DNA from: Oscillospiraceae bacterium
Lineage (GTDB): Bacteria; Bacillota; Clostridia; Oscillospirales; Butyricicoccaceae
Assembly (NCBI GenBank): GCA_902797555.1
Contig: CADBTM010000165.1
Span: 1 to 8,050 of the forward strand
DNA length: 8,050 nt
Direction of reading: 5' to 3'
Shown here one piece after another: positions 1-5,992 of the stretch. Made by a program: the position numbers and the translations under genes. Position 1 is the first letter of the stretch, and each line of letters opens with the position of its first letter. Below the pieces are notes generated by a model. The model made no database searches. It saw only the letters and a list, made by a program, of their open reading frames with translations, and was not told where the DNA came from.

Positions 1-1
1 C

Positions 2-568
2 TTCGGCGCGGCGGCCATGGCGGGCAACGGCGCCTATATCAAGCTGGAGGGCTTTGCCTTCATCCCCATCAACGCCTTTTGCAGCGCCGTCACCACCTTT
101 GTCAGTCAGAACATCGGCGCGGGGCAGTTTGACCGGGTGAAAAAGGGCGCCCGGTTTTCGGTGGGGTTCGCCTGCGCGGCGGCCGCCGTCATCGGCATCG
201 TGTTCTTTGTCTTTGCGCCCCAGCTGATCCGCCTGTTCGGCGACGCGCCCGAGACCATTCAGGCCGGCGTGCTCCGCGGGCGGGTGTGCGCGCTGTTCTA
301 TGCCCTGCTGGCCATGTCCCACGGCATCGCCGCCGTCTGCCGGGGCGCGGGCTATTCCAAGGTGCCCATGTATATCATGCTGGGCGACTGGTGCATCTTC
401 CGGGTGATCTATATCGAGATCGTCCTTCACGCCTTCCACAGCATCGCGTGGGTCTATTCCGCCTATCCCCTGACGTGGACGATCAGCGCGGCGATCTTCT
501 TGCTCTACTACACCAAGTCCCGCTGGCTGGAGCGCATCCAGGAGGGACAAAACCTCCGCGGCGTGTGA
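2..568 (+). CDS. MATE-family efflux transporter, C-terminal part (5' end outside window)
   Basis: This is the last 188 residues of an integral membrane antiporter that expels drugs or metabolites using a Na+ or H+ gradient. The frame is open from the first base of the window, so the ATG at 17 is internal and the gene begins upstream. The visible part opens with a stretch typical of the second MatE repeat: the glutamate-containing helix LEGFAFIPINAFCSAVTTF followed by VSQNIGAGQFDRVKKG. Known family members carry the same Q-N-x-G-A-G-x-x-x-R-x-K-x-G pattern after this helix. Hydrophobic segments follow at about 171-235, 285-320, 365-390 and 430-510. The protein ends in a charged tail (RWLERIQEGQNLRGV) and a TGA stop. 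Full MATE proteins are about 440-470 residues, so roughly the first 60 percent is missing. The substrate cannot be read from this part. No clear terminator separates it from the next promoter. Confidence 0.9.
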   Translation, partial: FGAAAMAGNGAYIKLEGFAFIPINAFCSAVTTFVSQNIGAGQFDRVKKGARFSVGFACAAAAVIGIVFFVFAPQLIRLFGDAPETIQAGVLRGRVCALFYALLAMSHGIAAVCRGAGYSKVPMYIMLGDWCIFRVIYIEIVLHAFHSIAWVYSAYPLTWTISAAIFLLYYTKSRWLERIQEGQNLRGV

Positions 569-578
569 AAAATGGGGA

Positions 579-607
579 TTGCAACCCCGCTCCCGATATG
601 GTAGAAT
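579..607 (+). promoter_or_regulatory. Sigma-A promoter for rubredoxin
   Basis: A TTGCAA -35 box (579-584) is followed after exactly 17 bases by a TAGAAT -10 box (602-607). A TG pair at 599-600, one base before the -10 box, makes it an extended -10 promoter. The start of transcription is expected near 614, giving a leader of about 27 bases before the rubredoxin ATG at 641. The -35 box lies inside a small near-palindrome (GGGGATTGCAACCCC, 575-589). Its role, if any, is unknown. Confidence 0.65.
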
Positions 608-640
608 AAGGTATCTCAAAAACAGAAAGGAGTCTTTCCC

Positions 641-796
641 ATGAAATACGTTTGCGACCCCTGCGGCTATGAATACGATCCCGCCGTCGGTGATCCCGAC
701 AACGGCATCGCCCCCGGCACCGCCTTTGAGGCGCTCCCCGAGGATTGGGTCTGCCCGATCTGCGGCGCTCCCAAGAGCGAGTTCCACCCTGCGTAA
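641..796 (+). CDS. Rubredoxin
   Basis: This encodes a 51-residue one-iron electron carrier of the cytoplasm, in which four cysteines hold a single Fe. Both metal-binding loops are present: C-x-x-C-G-Y near the N terminus (residues 5-10, CDPCGY) and C-P-x-C-G-A-P-K near the C terminus (residues 38-45, CPICGAPK). The family-typical residues between them are also present, including Y-D-P-x-x-G-D-P-x-x-G-I-x-P-G-T and the L-P-x-D-W-x-C-P stretch. The length matches clostridial rubredoxins (about 52-54 residues). The start is fixed by AAAGGAG at 626-632, eight bases before ATG. In anaerobes such proteins commonly feed electrons to rubrerythrin, superoxide reductase or flavoprotein oxygen reductases during oxidative stress. 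No partner gene lies in this window. It has its own promoter and terminator, so it is probably a single-gene transcript. Confidence 0.96.
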   Translation: MKYVCDPCGYEYDPAVGDPDNGIAPGTAFEALPEDWVCPICGAPKSEFHPA

Positions 797-818
797 GCCA
801 TTTATACGCATAAAATTG

Positions 819-844
819 CGCCCCCTCGTTTGAGGGGGCGTTTT
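819..844 (+). terminator. Intrinsic terminator after rubredoxin
   Basis: A perfect 9-bp GC-rich stem (819-827 with 832-840, CGCCCCCTC/GAGGGGGCG) has a four-base loop GTTT and is followed directly by TTTT (841-844). AAAA at 812-815 precedes the stem. It lies 22 bases after the rubredoxin stop. The Shine-Dalgarno of the next gene begins only five bases after the T tract, so it may also set how much transcription reaches the nitrilase gene. Confidence 0.88.
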
Positions 845-862
845 CCGACAGGAGGAAGCATT

Positions 863-1744
863 ATGCCCGAGCTTTGTATCGCTCTGCTCCAGCTGCTCCC
901 CGGGGACAGCCTGGAGGAAACCCGCGCCAAAGGCGCCGCCGCCTGCCGGGAGGCAAAGGCCAGGGGCGCCGATATCGCCCTCTTTCCCGAGATGTGGTCG
1001 TGCGGCTATCGTCTCTCGTGGGACGGGGCGGAAAACGCCCGCCGCGCCATCGGGAAGGACAGCCCCTTTGTCCAGAGCTTTTCCGCGCTGGCGCGGGAGC
1101 TGGACATGGCCGTGGGCATCACCTATCTGGAGGCGTGGGACGGTCTGCCCCGCAATACCCTCACCCTGTTTGACCGGTTTGGCCGGGAGGCGCTCACCTA
1201 TGCCAAGGTGCACACCTGCGATTTTGAGGTGGAGCGCATGCTCACCCGGGGCGAAAGGCTTCCGGTGGTGCCGCTGGACACCGCCCGGGGCGAGGTGCAG
1301 GTGGGCGCCATGATCTGCTTTGACCGGGAGTTTCCCGAGACCGCCCGCATCCTCATGCTGCAGGGGGCGGAGGTCATTCTCGCCCCCAACGCCTGTCCCA
1401 TGGAGATCAACCGGCTGTCCGCCCTCCGCGCCCGCGCCTATGAAAATATGCTGGCTGTCGCCACCTGCAATTATCCCTCGCCCCATCCCGACTGCAACGG
1501 GCATTCCACCGTGTTTGACGGGGTGGCGTGGCTGGAAAGCGAGCCCGGCGTAAGGGATATGTGCATTCTGGAGGCGCCCGAGGGCGAGGGCGTATATCTG
1601 GCCCGCGTCGATCTGGAGATGCTGCGCGCCTACCGCCGGGGCGAGGTCATGGGCGGCGCCTATCGCCGTCCGTCCATGTACGGCGCGCTGGTGGATCCGG
1701 CGGTTTTCCCCACCTTCGTCCGAGAGGATCGGCGGGAAGGCTGA
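863..1744 (+). CDS. Carbon-nitrogen hydrolase (nitrilase superfamily)
   Basis: This is a predicted cytoplasmic amidase-type enzyme of 293 residues that hydrolyses a non-peptide C-N bond (amide, carbamoyl or nitrile) through a cysteine thioester. The Glu-Lys-Cys triad is visible: Glu43 in ALFPEMWSCGY, Lys115 in YAKVHTCDFEVERMLTRG and Cys152 in GAMICFDREFPET. The rest of the fold is present up to the C-terminal end, and the length is normal for the superfamily. The start at 863 is chosen over an in-frame ATG at 830, because AGGAGG lies at 850-855, seven bases upstream, and 830 lies inside the terminator stem. The frame ends at TGA 1742-1744. The sequence does not tell which amide is cleaved: an omega-amidase, N-carbamoyl-putrescine-like or other branch are all possible. 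No obvious promoter fits between the preceding terminator and the gene, so it may depend on read-through from rubredoxin or on a weak promoter around TAAAAT (811-816). Confidence 0.92.
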   Translation: MPELCIALLQLLPGDSLEETRAKGAAACREAKARGADIALFPEMWSCGYRLSWDGAENARRAIGKDSPFVQSFSALARELDMAVGITYLEAWDGLPRNTLTLFDRFGREALTYAKVHTCDFEVERMLTRGERLPVVPLDTARGEVQVGAMICFDREFPETARILMLQGAEVILAPNACPMEINRLSALRARAYENMLAVATCNYPSPHPDCNGHSTVFDGVAWLESEPGVRDMCILEAPEGEGVYLARVDLEMLRAYRRGEVMGGAYRRPSMYGALVDPAVFPTFVREDRREG

Positions 1745-1761
1745 CGAATAGAATATTCAGC

Positions 1762-1789
1762 AAAAGCGGGGCGTATGCCCCGCTTTTTT
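1762..1789 (+). terminator. Intrinsic terminator after nitrilase gene
   Basis: The stem AAAAGCGGGGC (1762-1772) pairs with GCCCCGCTTTT (1777-1787) around a GTAT loop, and the T tract continues to 1789. It starts 17 bases after the nitrilase stop codon. The A run before the stem would give a T tract on the other strand as well, but no minus-strand gene ends here. Confidence 0.88.
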
Positions 1790-1876
1790 GCGGTTTTTGT
1801 GGGGTTATTCCACTTATCTATCCCGTTTTGTCGGATTTTTTATTCATTATTCTTTATAATTTTTCTTTGTTTGCTC

Positions 1877-1905
1877 TTGCATTTTCATTCGTTTTATTGT
1901 ATAAT
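1877..1905 (+). promoter_or_regulatory. Sigma-A promoter for the MBL hydrolase / ABC importer operon
   Basis: A TTGCAT -35 box (1877-1882), a 17-base spacer and a perfect TATAAT -10 box (1900-1905) lie at the end of a markedly T-rich stretch (about 1790-1905) in an otherwise GC-rich region. Transcription should begin near 1912, leaving a leader of about 27 bases before the ATG at 1939. The T-rich upstream DNA could act as an UP-like element. No riboswitch or leader hairpin fits into so short a leader. A second TATAAT at 1855-1860 lacks a well-spaced -35 box. Confidence 0.75.
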
Positions 1906-1938
1906 TATCACCGTTCCAACCGAAAGGGGGCGAAAAGA

Positions 1939-2832
1939 ATGTCTGAAAAAACCAAGGATGTGGTTCAGCCGGAGGCATGGTACAAGGCGCTCCCCCGCCC
2001 CATTTACGCCAGCCTCACACAGCTGCCCTCCGCCGACCCGTGGTTTTCCGTCTATCAGGTCAAGCCCGACGTGTTCGCCATCTATGAGGGGCGGCACTTT
2101 CAGGAGGTGATCTCCTTCCTCATCACCGGCACGAAGCGGGCGCTGCTGCTGGACACCGGCATGGGCATCGGCAACATCAAGGCGGTGGTGGATTCCCTGT
2201 GGTGCGGGCCGCTCACCGTGGTCAACACCCACAGCCATTTCGATCACATCGGCGGCAACCATCTGTTCCCCCTCACCCACATTCTCAACCACCCCTCTGC
2301 GGTGGAACGGATGAAGCACGGCCTCCCCCACGAGGCGGTGGCCGACAATCTCAAGGGCGATTCCGCCGTTCTCCCCTATCCCCAGGACTTTGACCCCGAC
2401 ACCTACCGCATTTTCCCCTGCAGCTATGAGACGGTGGAGGAGGGCGACAGCTTTGATCTGGGAGACAAGCTCTTTCACGTCATCGCCACGCCGGGGCACT
2501 CTCCCGACAGTCTGATGCTCTACGAGCCCACGGAAAAGTGGCTGTTCACCGGGGACACCTTTTATCCCGCCACGCTGTACGCCCACCTTTCCTCGCCCGA
2601 CGGGCTGATCTCCTCCTTCGAGGTCTACCGACGAACCCTGCACCGTGTGGCCGATCTGTGTTCGGACTGCACCGTGTTTCCCTCTCACAACGAACCCATC
2701 CGACCGGGCGCCGTGCTTGTACAGGCGGCGCAGGCCTTTGACCATATCGCTTCCGGCGCGCTCCCCGACGAGGTGGACGAGACCGGATTGAAAAAATACA
2801 ACTTTCACGGCTTTTCCGTCGTGACCCACTGA
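1939..2832 (+). CDS. Metallo-beta-lactamase-fold hydrolase (glyoxalase II-like)
   Basis: This is a predicted soluble, zinc-dependent hydrolase of 297 residues. The family signature T-H-S-H-F-D-H-I-G-G gives the first metal ligands (His98, His100, Asp102, His103). The remaining ligands follow in the expected order: His187 in ATPGHSPDSL, Asp206 in LFTGDTFYP and His250 in VFPSHNEP. Both metal sites therefore look complete. A leading Leu-Leu-Asp-Thr-Gly strand (residues 70-74) is also typical. There is no signal peptide. The start at 1939 has AAAGGGGG at 1923-1930, eight bases upstream. The frame is open further upstream to 1528, but that part overlaps the nitrilase gene and the terminator. The family covers thioesterases, lactonases, phosphodiesterases and others, so the substrate is unknown. 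It is the first gene of the operon and stops 13 bases before the substrate-binding protein, which suggests a shared transcript and perhaps a shared compound. Confidence 0.88.
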   Translation: MSEKTKDVVQPEAWYKALPRPIYASLTQLPSADPWFSVYQVKPDVFAIYEGRHFQEVISFLITGTKRALLLDTGMGIGNIKAVVDSLWCGPLTVVNTHSHFDHIGGNHLFPLTHILNHPSAVERMKHGLPHEAVADNLKGDSAVLPYPQDFDPDTYRIFPCSYETVEEGDSFDLGDKLFHVIATPGHSPDSLMLYEPTEKWLFTGDTFYPATLYAHLSSPDGLISSFEVYRRTLHRVADLCSDCTVFPSHNEPIRPGAVLVQAAQAFDHIASGALPDEVDETGLKKYNFHGFSVVTH

Positions 2833-2845
2833 AAAGGAGCTATCT

Positions 2846-3631
2846 ATGAAAACCTGTAAAATCGTTTTTTCTCTCGTTATGGTATGCGCGATGATGCTTT
2901 TGGCCGCCTGCGGCGGCGCCGCCAAGGCCGACCCCAATTCCCTCGACGGTCAGGTGCTGACGGCGGGCAAGCTGGTGGTGGGCATCTGCGCCGACTATCC
3001 CCCCTTTGAATCGCTGGACAATTCGGGCAACCTGATCGGCTATGACGTGGATATGGCCAAATGGCTGGCCGCCCATCTGACCACGGCGGCGGGCAAGGCC
3101 TATGAAGCCGAGTTTGTCCAGATGGACTTTTCCACCATCATCTCCGCCCTGCAGACCGGCCAGGTGGACGTGGGCATCGCCGCCTTCTCCTATGATCCCG
3201 AGCGGCAGTGCCTGTTCACCGATCCCTATTACGAATCCGCGCAGGTGGTGTGTGTCCACGCGGGCTCGGGCATCGCTGCGCTGGCCGATCTGAACGGCAA
3301 GACAGTGGCCGCAGGCGAGGGCACGGTTGGTTATGACGCCGCCGCCGAGCTGGAGGGCGTCACCGTGGTCAGCCCGGGCGATTATCTCCAGCAGTTTGAG
3401 CTTTTGCGGGCAGGTCAGATCGACGCCGTGGTGTGCGACGCCAAGGTGGGCGAGGGTTATGCCCAGAGCAGCAGCGACTTTGAAGTGCTGAAGCAGGTTT
3501 TGGCCGAGGACAATCTGTGCATCACCGTCAAGGAGGGCAACACCGCTCTGCTGGACGCGCTGAACAAGGCGGTGGCGGAGTTTATGTCCTCCGGCACTTC
3601 CGACCAGTATAAAGAAAACTGGGGTTTATAA
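2846..3631 (+). CDS. Polar amino acid ABC transporter substrate-binding lipoprotein
   Basis: This is a 261-residue extracellular ligand-binding protein (SBP_bac_3 family) of an amino acid importer. The N terminus is a lipoprotein signal: MKTCK, a hydrophobic run, then LLAAC with the lipidated Cys22 followed by Gly-Gly. The mature protein shows the usual family landmarks: GKLVVGICADYPPFE at about 41-55, GYDVDMAKWLA at 65-75, and DFSTIISALQTGQVDVG at 94-110. Arg120 in DPERQCLFTDPYY corresponds to the arginine that holds the ligand alpha-carboxylate in HisJ-like proteins. Asp198 in DAVVCDAKVG corresponds to the acid that contacts the alpha-amino group. Together they argue for an L-amino acid or close analogue, but not for which one. 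The start is set by AAAAGGAG at 2832-2839. The gene follows the hydrolase by 13 bases and precedes permease and ATPase, from which a hairpin-rich spacer separates it. The stop codon lies within a 20-bp palindrome. Confidence 0.93.
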   Translation: MKTCKIVFSLVMVCAMMLLAACGGAAKADPNSLDGQVLTAGKLVVGICADYPPFESLDNSGNLIGYDVDMAKWLAAHLTTAAGKAYEAEFVQMDFSTIISALQTGQVDVGIAAFSYDPERQCLFTDPYYESAQVVCVHAGSGIAALADLNGKTVAAGEGTVGYDAAAELEGVTVVSPGDYLQQFELLRAGQIDAVVCDAKVGEGYAQSSSDFEVLKQVLAEDNLCITVKEGNTALLDALNKAVAEFMSSGTSDQYKENWGL

Positions 3632-3646
3632 TTTCATGAAATTATA
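3627..3646. repeat. 20-bp perfect AT-rich palindrome across the SBP stop codon, with adjoining hairpin
   Basis: TATAATTTCATGAAATTATA reads the same on both strands and includes the TAA stop (3629-3631) of the binding-protein gene. In RNA it can fold into an 8-bp stem with a CATG loop. Immediately after it, ACGATT (3646-3651) can pair with AATCGT (3655-3660) over a TGT loop, followed by TTCTGTTTT. The pair may act as a weak partial terminator or as a block to 3' exonucleases. It could also be a protein-binding operator. The sequence alone does not decide. Confidence 0.6.
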
Positions 3647-3695
3647 CGATTTGTAATCGTTCTGTTTTCCCTTCCTGGGGCGAGCGCCAATAAAA

Positions 3696-3777
3696 ACCTT
3701 CCCCTCTGGGGAAGGTCACCCGCGGGGGACGAGGGCCCCATGCCCCGCAGGGCAAATCACGCGCCGCTTCGCGGTGC
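3696..3777. repeat. Cluster of three hairpins between SBP and permease (REP/MITE-like candidate)
   Basis: Three stem-loops follow one another: 3696-3716 (9-bp stem ACCTTCCCC/GGGGAAGGT, loop TCT), 3741-3754 (5-bp stem, loop CGCA) and 3761-3777 (7-bp stem GCGCCGC/GCGGTGC with one G-U pair, loop TTC). The block is GC-rich and non-coding and ends about 20 bases before the permease Shine-Dalgarno. From memory, similar CTTCCCC...GGGGAAGG hairpins followed by GC-rich arms recur between genes in gut Clostridia, which is why a dispersed repeat is suspected. The first hairpin has AAAAA before it, so it resembles a terminator only on the minus strand, where no gene needs one. On the plus strand it has no T tract, so transcription is likely to continue. 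Likely roles are mRNA stabilisation of the upstream gene or attenuation. Confidence 0.5.
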
Positions 3778-3810
3778 CTCCTCCCTTTCCATATCAAAAA
3801 GGAGTACTCC

Positions 3811-4485
3811 ATGGATTTTTCGATCATGACAACCGAAAATCTGCTTTTCATGCTGAAAAGCGCCTGCCTTTCGGTGGGGATCGCCGTGGTCTGCCTGCTG
3901 ATGGGCATCGTACTGGGCACGGTGACCGCGGCGGGGCGGCTGTCCAAAAACGGGCTGCTCAACACCGTGGCGTCGGTCTATGTGGAAGTGTTCCGTGGGA
4001 CGCCCATGATGATGCAGATCACCTTTGCCTATCTGGCGCTGCCTGCCCTCATCAGCCTGATCGCCGGCCATCCGGTGCGGTTCAATCCGCTGGTCACGGG
4101 AACGGTGGCCATCGGGCTGAACAGCGGCGCCTATTCCACCGAGCTGATCCGCTCGGGCATACTGGGCGTGGACAAGGGGCAGTGGGAGGCCGCCGACGCG
4201 CTGGGACTCTCCTATCGGCAAAAGATGGGCAAGGTCATCCTGCCCCAGGCCTTCAAGCGCATCGTTCCCCCGTTGGTCAACGAATTCATCACCCTCATTA
4301 AGGACACCTCTCTTCTGTCCTCCATCGGCATCGTGGAGCTGATGAAGTCGGCCACCGTTATCGGCGCAAACTATTACGCCTATCTTCCCCCGCTGACCGT
4401 AGCGTCGGCCATCTATCTCACCCTGACCCTGACCATTTCCCACTTTGCACGCAAGCTGGAAAGGAGGCTGAGCGCCAGTGATTGA
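3811..4485 (+). CDS. Amino acid ABC transporter permease
   Basis: This is a 224-residue inner-membrane subunit of a polar amino acid importer (HisM/GlnP-like, BPD_transp_1 family). An N-terminal helix lies at about residues 17-41, followed by the conserved VEVFRGTPMMMQ stretch (58-69) and a helix at about 70-86. The EAA coupling loop is present around residues 125-147 (WEAADALGLSYRQKMGKVIL), which docks on the ATPase. The next segment (PQAFKRIVPPLVNEFITLIKDTSL) is highly typical of this subfamily, as is the last helix before the basic tail HFARKLERRL. The length is usual for one-permease systems, in which the protein pairs with itself. The start has AAAAAGGAG at 3796-3804. Its 3' end overlaps the ATPase start by eight bases, a sign of translational coupling. 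Confidence 0.94.
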   Translation: MDFSIMTTENLLFMLKSACLSVGIAVVCLLMGIVLGTVTAAGRLSKNGLLNTVASVYVEVFRGTPMMMQITFAYLALPALISLIAGHPVRFNPLVTGTVAIGLNSGAYSTELIRSGILGVDKGQWEAADALGLSYRQKMGKVILPQAFKRIVPPLVNEFITLIKDTSLLSSIGIVELMKSATVIGANYYAYLPPLTVASAIYLTLTLTISHFARKLERRLSASD

Positions 4486-5203
4486 TCTGATGGGCGTAAG
4501 CAAATCCTTTGGCGACGTGCACGCCGTCAGGGACGTTTCCCTCCACGTGGAGCAGGGGGAGATCCTGTGCCTCATCGGCCCCTCGGGCAGCGGAAAAAGC
4601 ACCCTGCTGCGCTGCATCAACGGGCTGGAGGTGCCCGAAGCCGGCCAGGTGTATGTGGACGGCGAGCCGCTGGCCTTTGGCAATCCAAAGCTTTTGCAGG
4701 CGCAGCGGACAAAAATGGGCTTTGTCTTTCAGCATTTCCATCTCTTCCCCCACATGACGGTGCTGGGCAACCTGACGCTGGCGCCGGTGCAGGTGCTGGG
4801 CATGGATCCCCAGTCGGCCCAGAACACCGCTCTCGCCCTGCTGGAGCGGGTGGGTCTGTCGGACAAGCGGGACGTCTACCCCGCCCAGCTCTCCGGCGGG
4901 CAAAAGCAGCGTGTGGCCATCGCCCGCGCCCTGTGCATGAATCCGGAGGTCATGCTCTTTGACGAGCCCACCTCCGCCCTCGATCCGGAGATGGTGGGCG
5001 AGGTGCTGGACGTGATGAAGGAGCTGGCGCAGGAGGGCATGACCATGCTGGTGGTCACCCACGAGATGGGCTTTGCCAGAGAGGTCTCCTCCCGGGTGCT
5101 CTTTTTGGACGAGGGGCAGATCGTGGAGGAAAACACGCCGGAACTGCTCTTTTCCCACCCGCAAAGCCCCCGTTTGCAGGATTTTCTCAGCAAGGTTTTA
5201 TAA
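4478..5203 (+). CDS. Amino acid ABC transporter ATP-binding protein (GlnQ-like)
   Basis: This is a 241-residue cytoplasmic ATPase that powers the importer. All nucleotide-binding motifs are present: Walker A GPSGSGKST (34-42), Q-loop FVFQHFHLFPHMT (Gln85), signature LSGGQKQRVAIARAL (138-152), Walker B VMLFDEPTSALDPE (158-171) and the switch histidine in VVTHEMGFA (His195). The pattern FQHFHLFPHMTVLGN and the overall length place it with the polar amino acid group. There is no extra C-terminal regulatory domain. The start is GTG at 4478, with AAAGGAGG at 4460-4467, ten bases upstream. It overlaps the permease stop (4483-4485), so translation of the two is probably coupled. The frame ends at TAA just before a strong terminator, marking the end of the operon. 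Confidence 0.95.
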   Translation: MIDLMGVSKSFGDVHAVRDVSLHVEQGEILCLIGPSGSGKSTLLRCINGLEVPEAGQVYVDGEPLAFGNPKLLQAQRTKMGFVFQHFHLFPHMTVLGNLTLAPVQVLGMDPQSAQNTALALLERVGLSDKRDVYPAQLSGGQKQRVAIARALCMNPEVMLFDEPTSALDPEMVGEVLDVMKELAQEGMTMLVVTHEMGFAREVSSRVLFLDEGQIVEENTPELLFSHPQSPRLQDFLSKVL

Positions 5204-5215
5204 GAAACGCAAAAA

Positions 5216-5242
5216 GGCCGCTGCATTTGCAGCGGCCCTTTT
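5216..5242. terminator. Bidirectional intrinsic terminator between convergent genes
   Basis: The perfect 9-bp stem GGCCGCTGC (5216-5224) / GCAGCGGCC (5229-5237) has an ATTT loop. On the plus strand it is followed by C then TTTT (5239-5242). On the minus strand it is followed by TTTTT (complement of 5211-5215). It lies 12 bases after the ATPase stop and about 50 bases beyond the stop of the convergent minus-strand gene, so it can end both transcripts. Confidence 0.9.
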
Positions 5243-5292
5243 CCATGGGTTTTATTTTTTTGGCGATCCCGGCGATGTTTTTCGCCAGATCC

Positions 5293-5946
5293 TCATGCCC
5301 AGGCGTCCCGGCTCTTGGGAATGCGGATGCCGCTGAGGAGATACTGCTCCCACAGGAACCACTGCCCGGTGGAGGGCTTGAGGCGCAGGGTCAGCTGACG
5401 CCGAGAGTCCGCGCCGCCCGATTGCAGCAGCAGACCCATATAGCCCTCCTCCAGCTTGACGGGGTTTTCATACACCGTCACGGTGAGGGGCTGGGTGGGG
5501 GTATATTCGTTGTCGGGGGTGGCGCCGTCAAAATAGGAGCGGGGGATATAGTCCACGCCGTCCATAAACCGATCGCGGATAAAGCCCTTGTCGGCGGGAG
5601 ACAGCCCCTTGGAGCCGCAGAGATATTCCATCATGGCGTAGCAGGCCTCCCGATCCTTTGGAAAGGCGCACAGCGCCGCCACCGTCAGCGCGGCGGTGAA
5701 CTGGGGCTCCTGCAGAGAGCTTTCGGGCAGGGCCTTGAGCTCGTCCAGCGTTTCGGGGAGCTTTTCAAAGGTGACCTTCCAGCTCTTGTTCCCGCCGGTC
5801 ACGGCGGTTTTCACACCCTGCTCCACCTGGTTCTTTACCTGCTGACCCAGCTTGTTTCCGGCGCCCGTCACAGAGTGCGCCGCTTGGGAAACGGTGTTGC
5901 GAAGCTGCTTTTCCGCAGCCTTTTTCAGCGTGTCGAACAATGACAT
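5293..5946 (-). CDS. DUF6935-like protein of unknown function
   Basis: This encodes a 217-residue soluble protein with no signal peptide or membrane segment. Residues 1-50 are polar and probably helical (MSLFDTLKKAAEKQL then a Gln/Asn/Val-rich stretch). The folded part begins near Trp56. It carries motifs that I recall from the family now called DUF6935: FEKLPETLDELKALPE (60-75), QFTAALTVAALCAFPKD (82-98), LSPADKGFIRDRF (115-127), YIPRSYFDGATPDNEYTPT (133-151), SGGADSRRQLTLRLKPSTG (176-194) and a C-terminal WFLWEQYLLSGIRIP plus DAWA. The family name is from memory and was not searched. No catalytic motif is evident. The start has AGGAGG (complement of 5955-5960), eight bases from ATG. It lies 89 bases downstream of the MORN gene on the same strand, but a good promoter of its own lies in the gap. 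It ends toward the shared terminator at 5216-5242. Confidence 0.78.
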   Translation of the reverse strand: MSLFDTLKKAAEKQLRNTVSQAAHSVTGAGNKLGQQVKNQVEQGVKTAVTGGNKSWKVTFEKLPETLDELKALPESSLQEPQFTAALTVAALCAFPKDREACYAMMEYLCGSKGLSPADKGFIRDRFMDGVDYIPRSYFDGATPDNEYTPTQPLTVTVYENPVKLEEGYMGLLLQSGGADSRRQLTLRLKPSTGQWFLWEQYLLSGIRIPKSRDAWA

Positions 5947-5992
5947 GGTTTTTTCCTCCTTTTTGTGCGGATCGCCGCTGTATTCTGGAAAA

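Noticed and set aside
830..862. Upstream ATG (830) as start of the nitrilase gene
   Set aside because: It lies inside the terminator stem-loop and has no Shine-Dalgarno. The ATG at 863 has AGGAGG at the right distance, and the extra residues are not nitrilase-like.
1855..1860. Second TATAAT as a promoter
   Set aside because: The nearest -35-like sequence (TTGTCG at 1828-1833) is 21 bases away. The pair at 1877/1900 is far better spaced.
1528..1938. N-terminal extension of the MBL hydrolase back to 1528
   Set aside because: It would overlap the nitrilase gene and cross a terminator and the promoter. The ATG at 1939 has a ribosome site, and the fold starts after it.
1894..2937. 347-codon minus-strand frame across the MBL hydrolase
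   Set aside because: The plus-strand frame has every metal ligand of the MBL fold plus promoter and RBS. The antisense frame is a codon-bias shadow that runs through two genes.
3696..3716. Hairpin as a terminator of the binding-protein transcript
   Set aside because: It is not followed by T residues on the plus strand. The A run lies in front of it, so the terminator polarity is for the minus strand, where no gene ends.
3696..3777. Riboswitch or T-box leader before the permease
   Set aside because: Only short independent hairpins are visible. There is no conserved riboswitch core, no T-box NCCA-binding bulge, and no terminator/antiterminator pair.
3757..5164. Long minus-strand frames opposite permease and ATPase (3757-4683, 4418-5164)
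   Set aside because: They overlap the operon genes with full family motifs and show no motifs or ribosome sites of their own.
5227..5943. 238-codon plus-strand frame opposite the DUF6935-like gene
   Set aside because: It starts inside the bidirectional terminator and lacks a ribosome site. The opposite strand has promoter, AGGAGG and conserved motifs.
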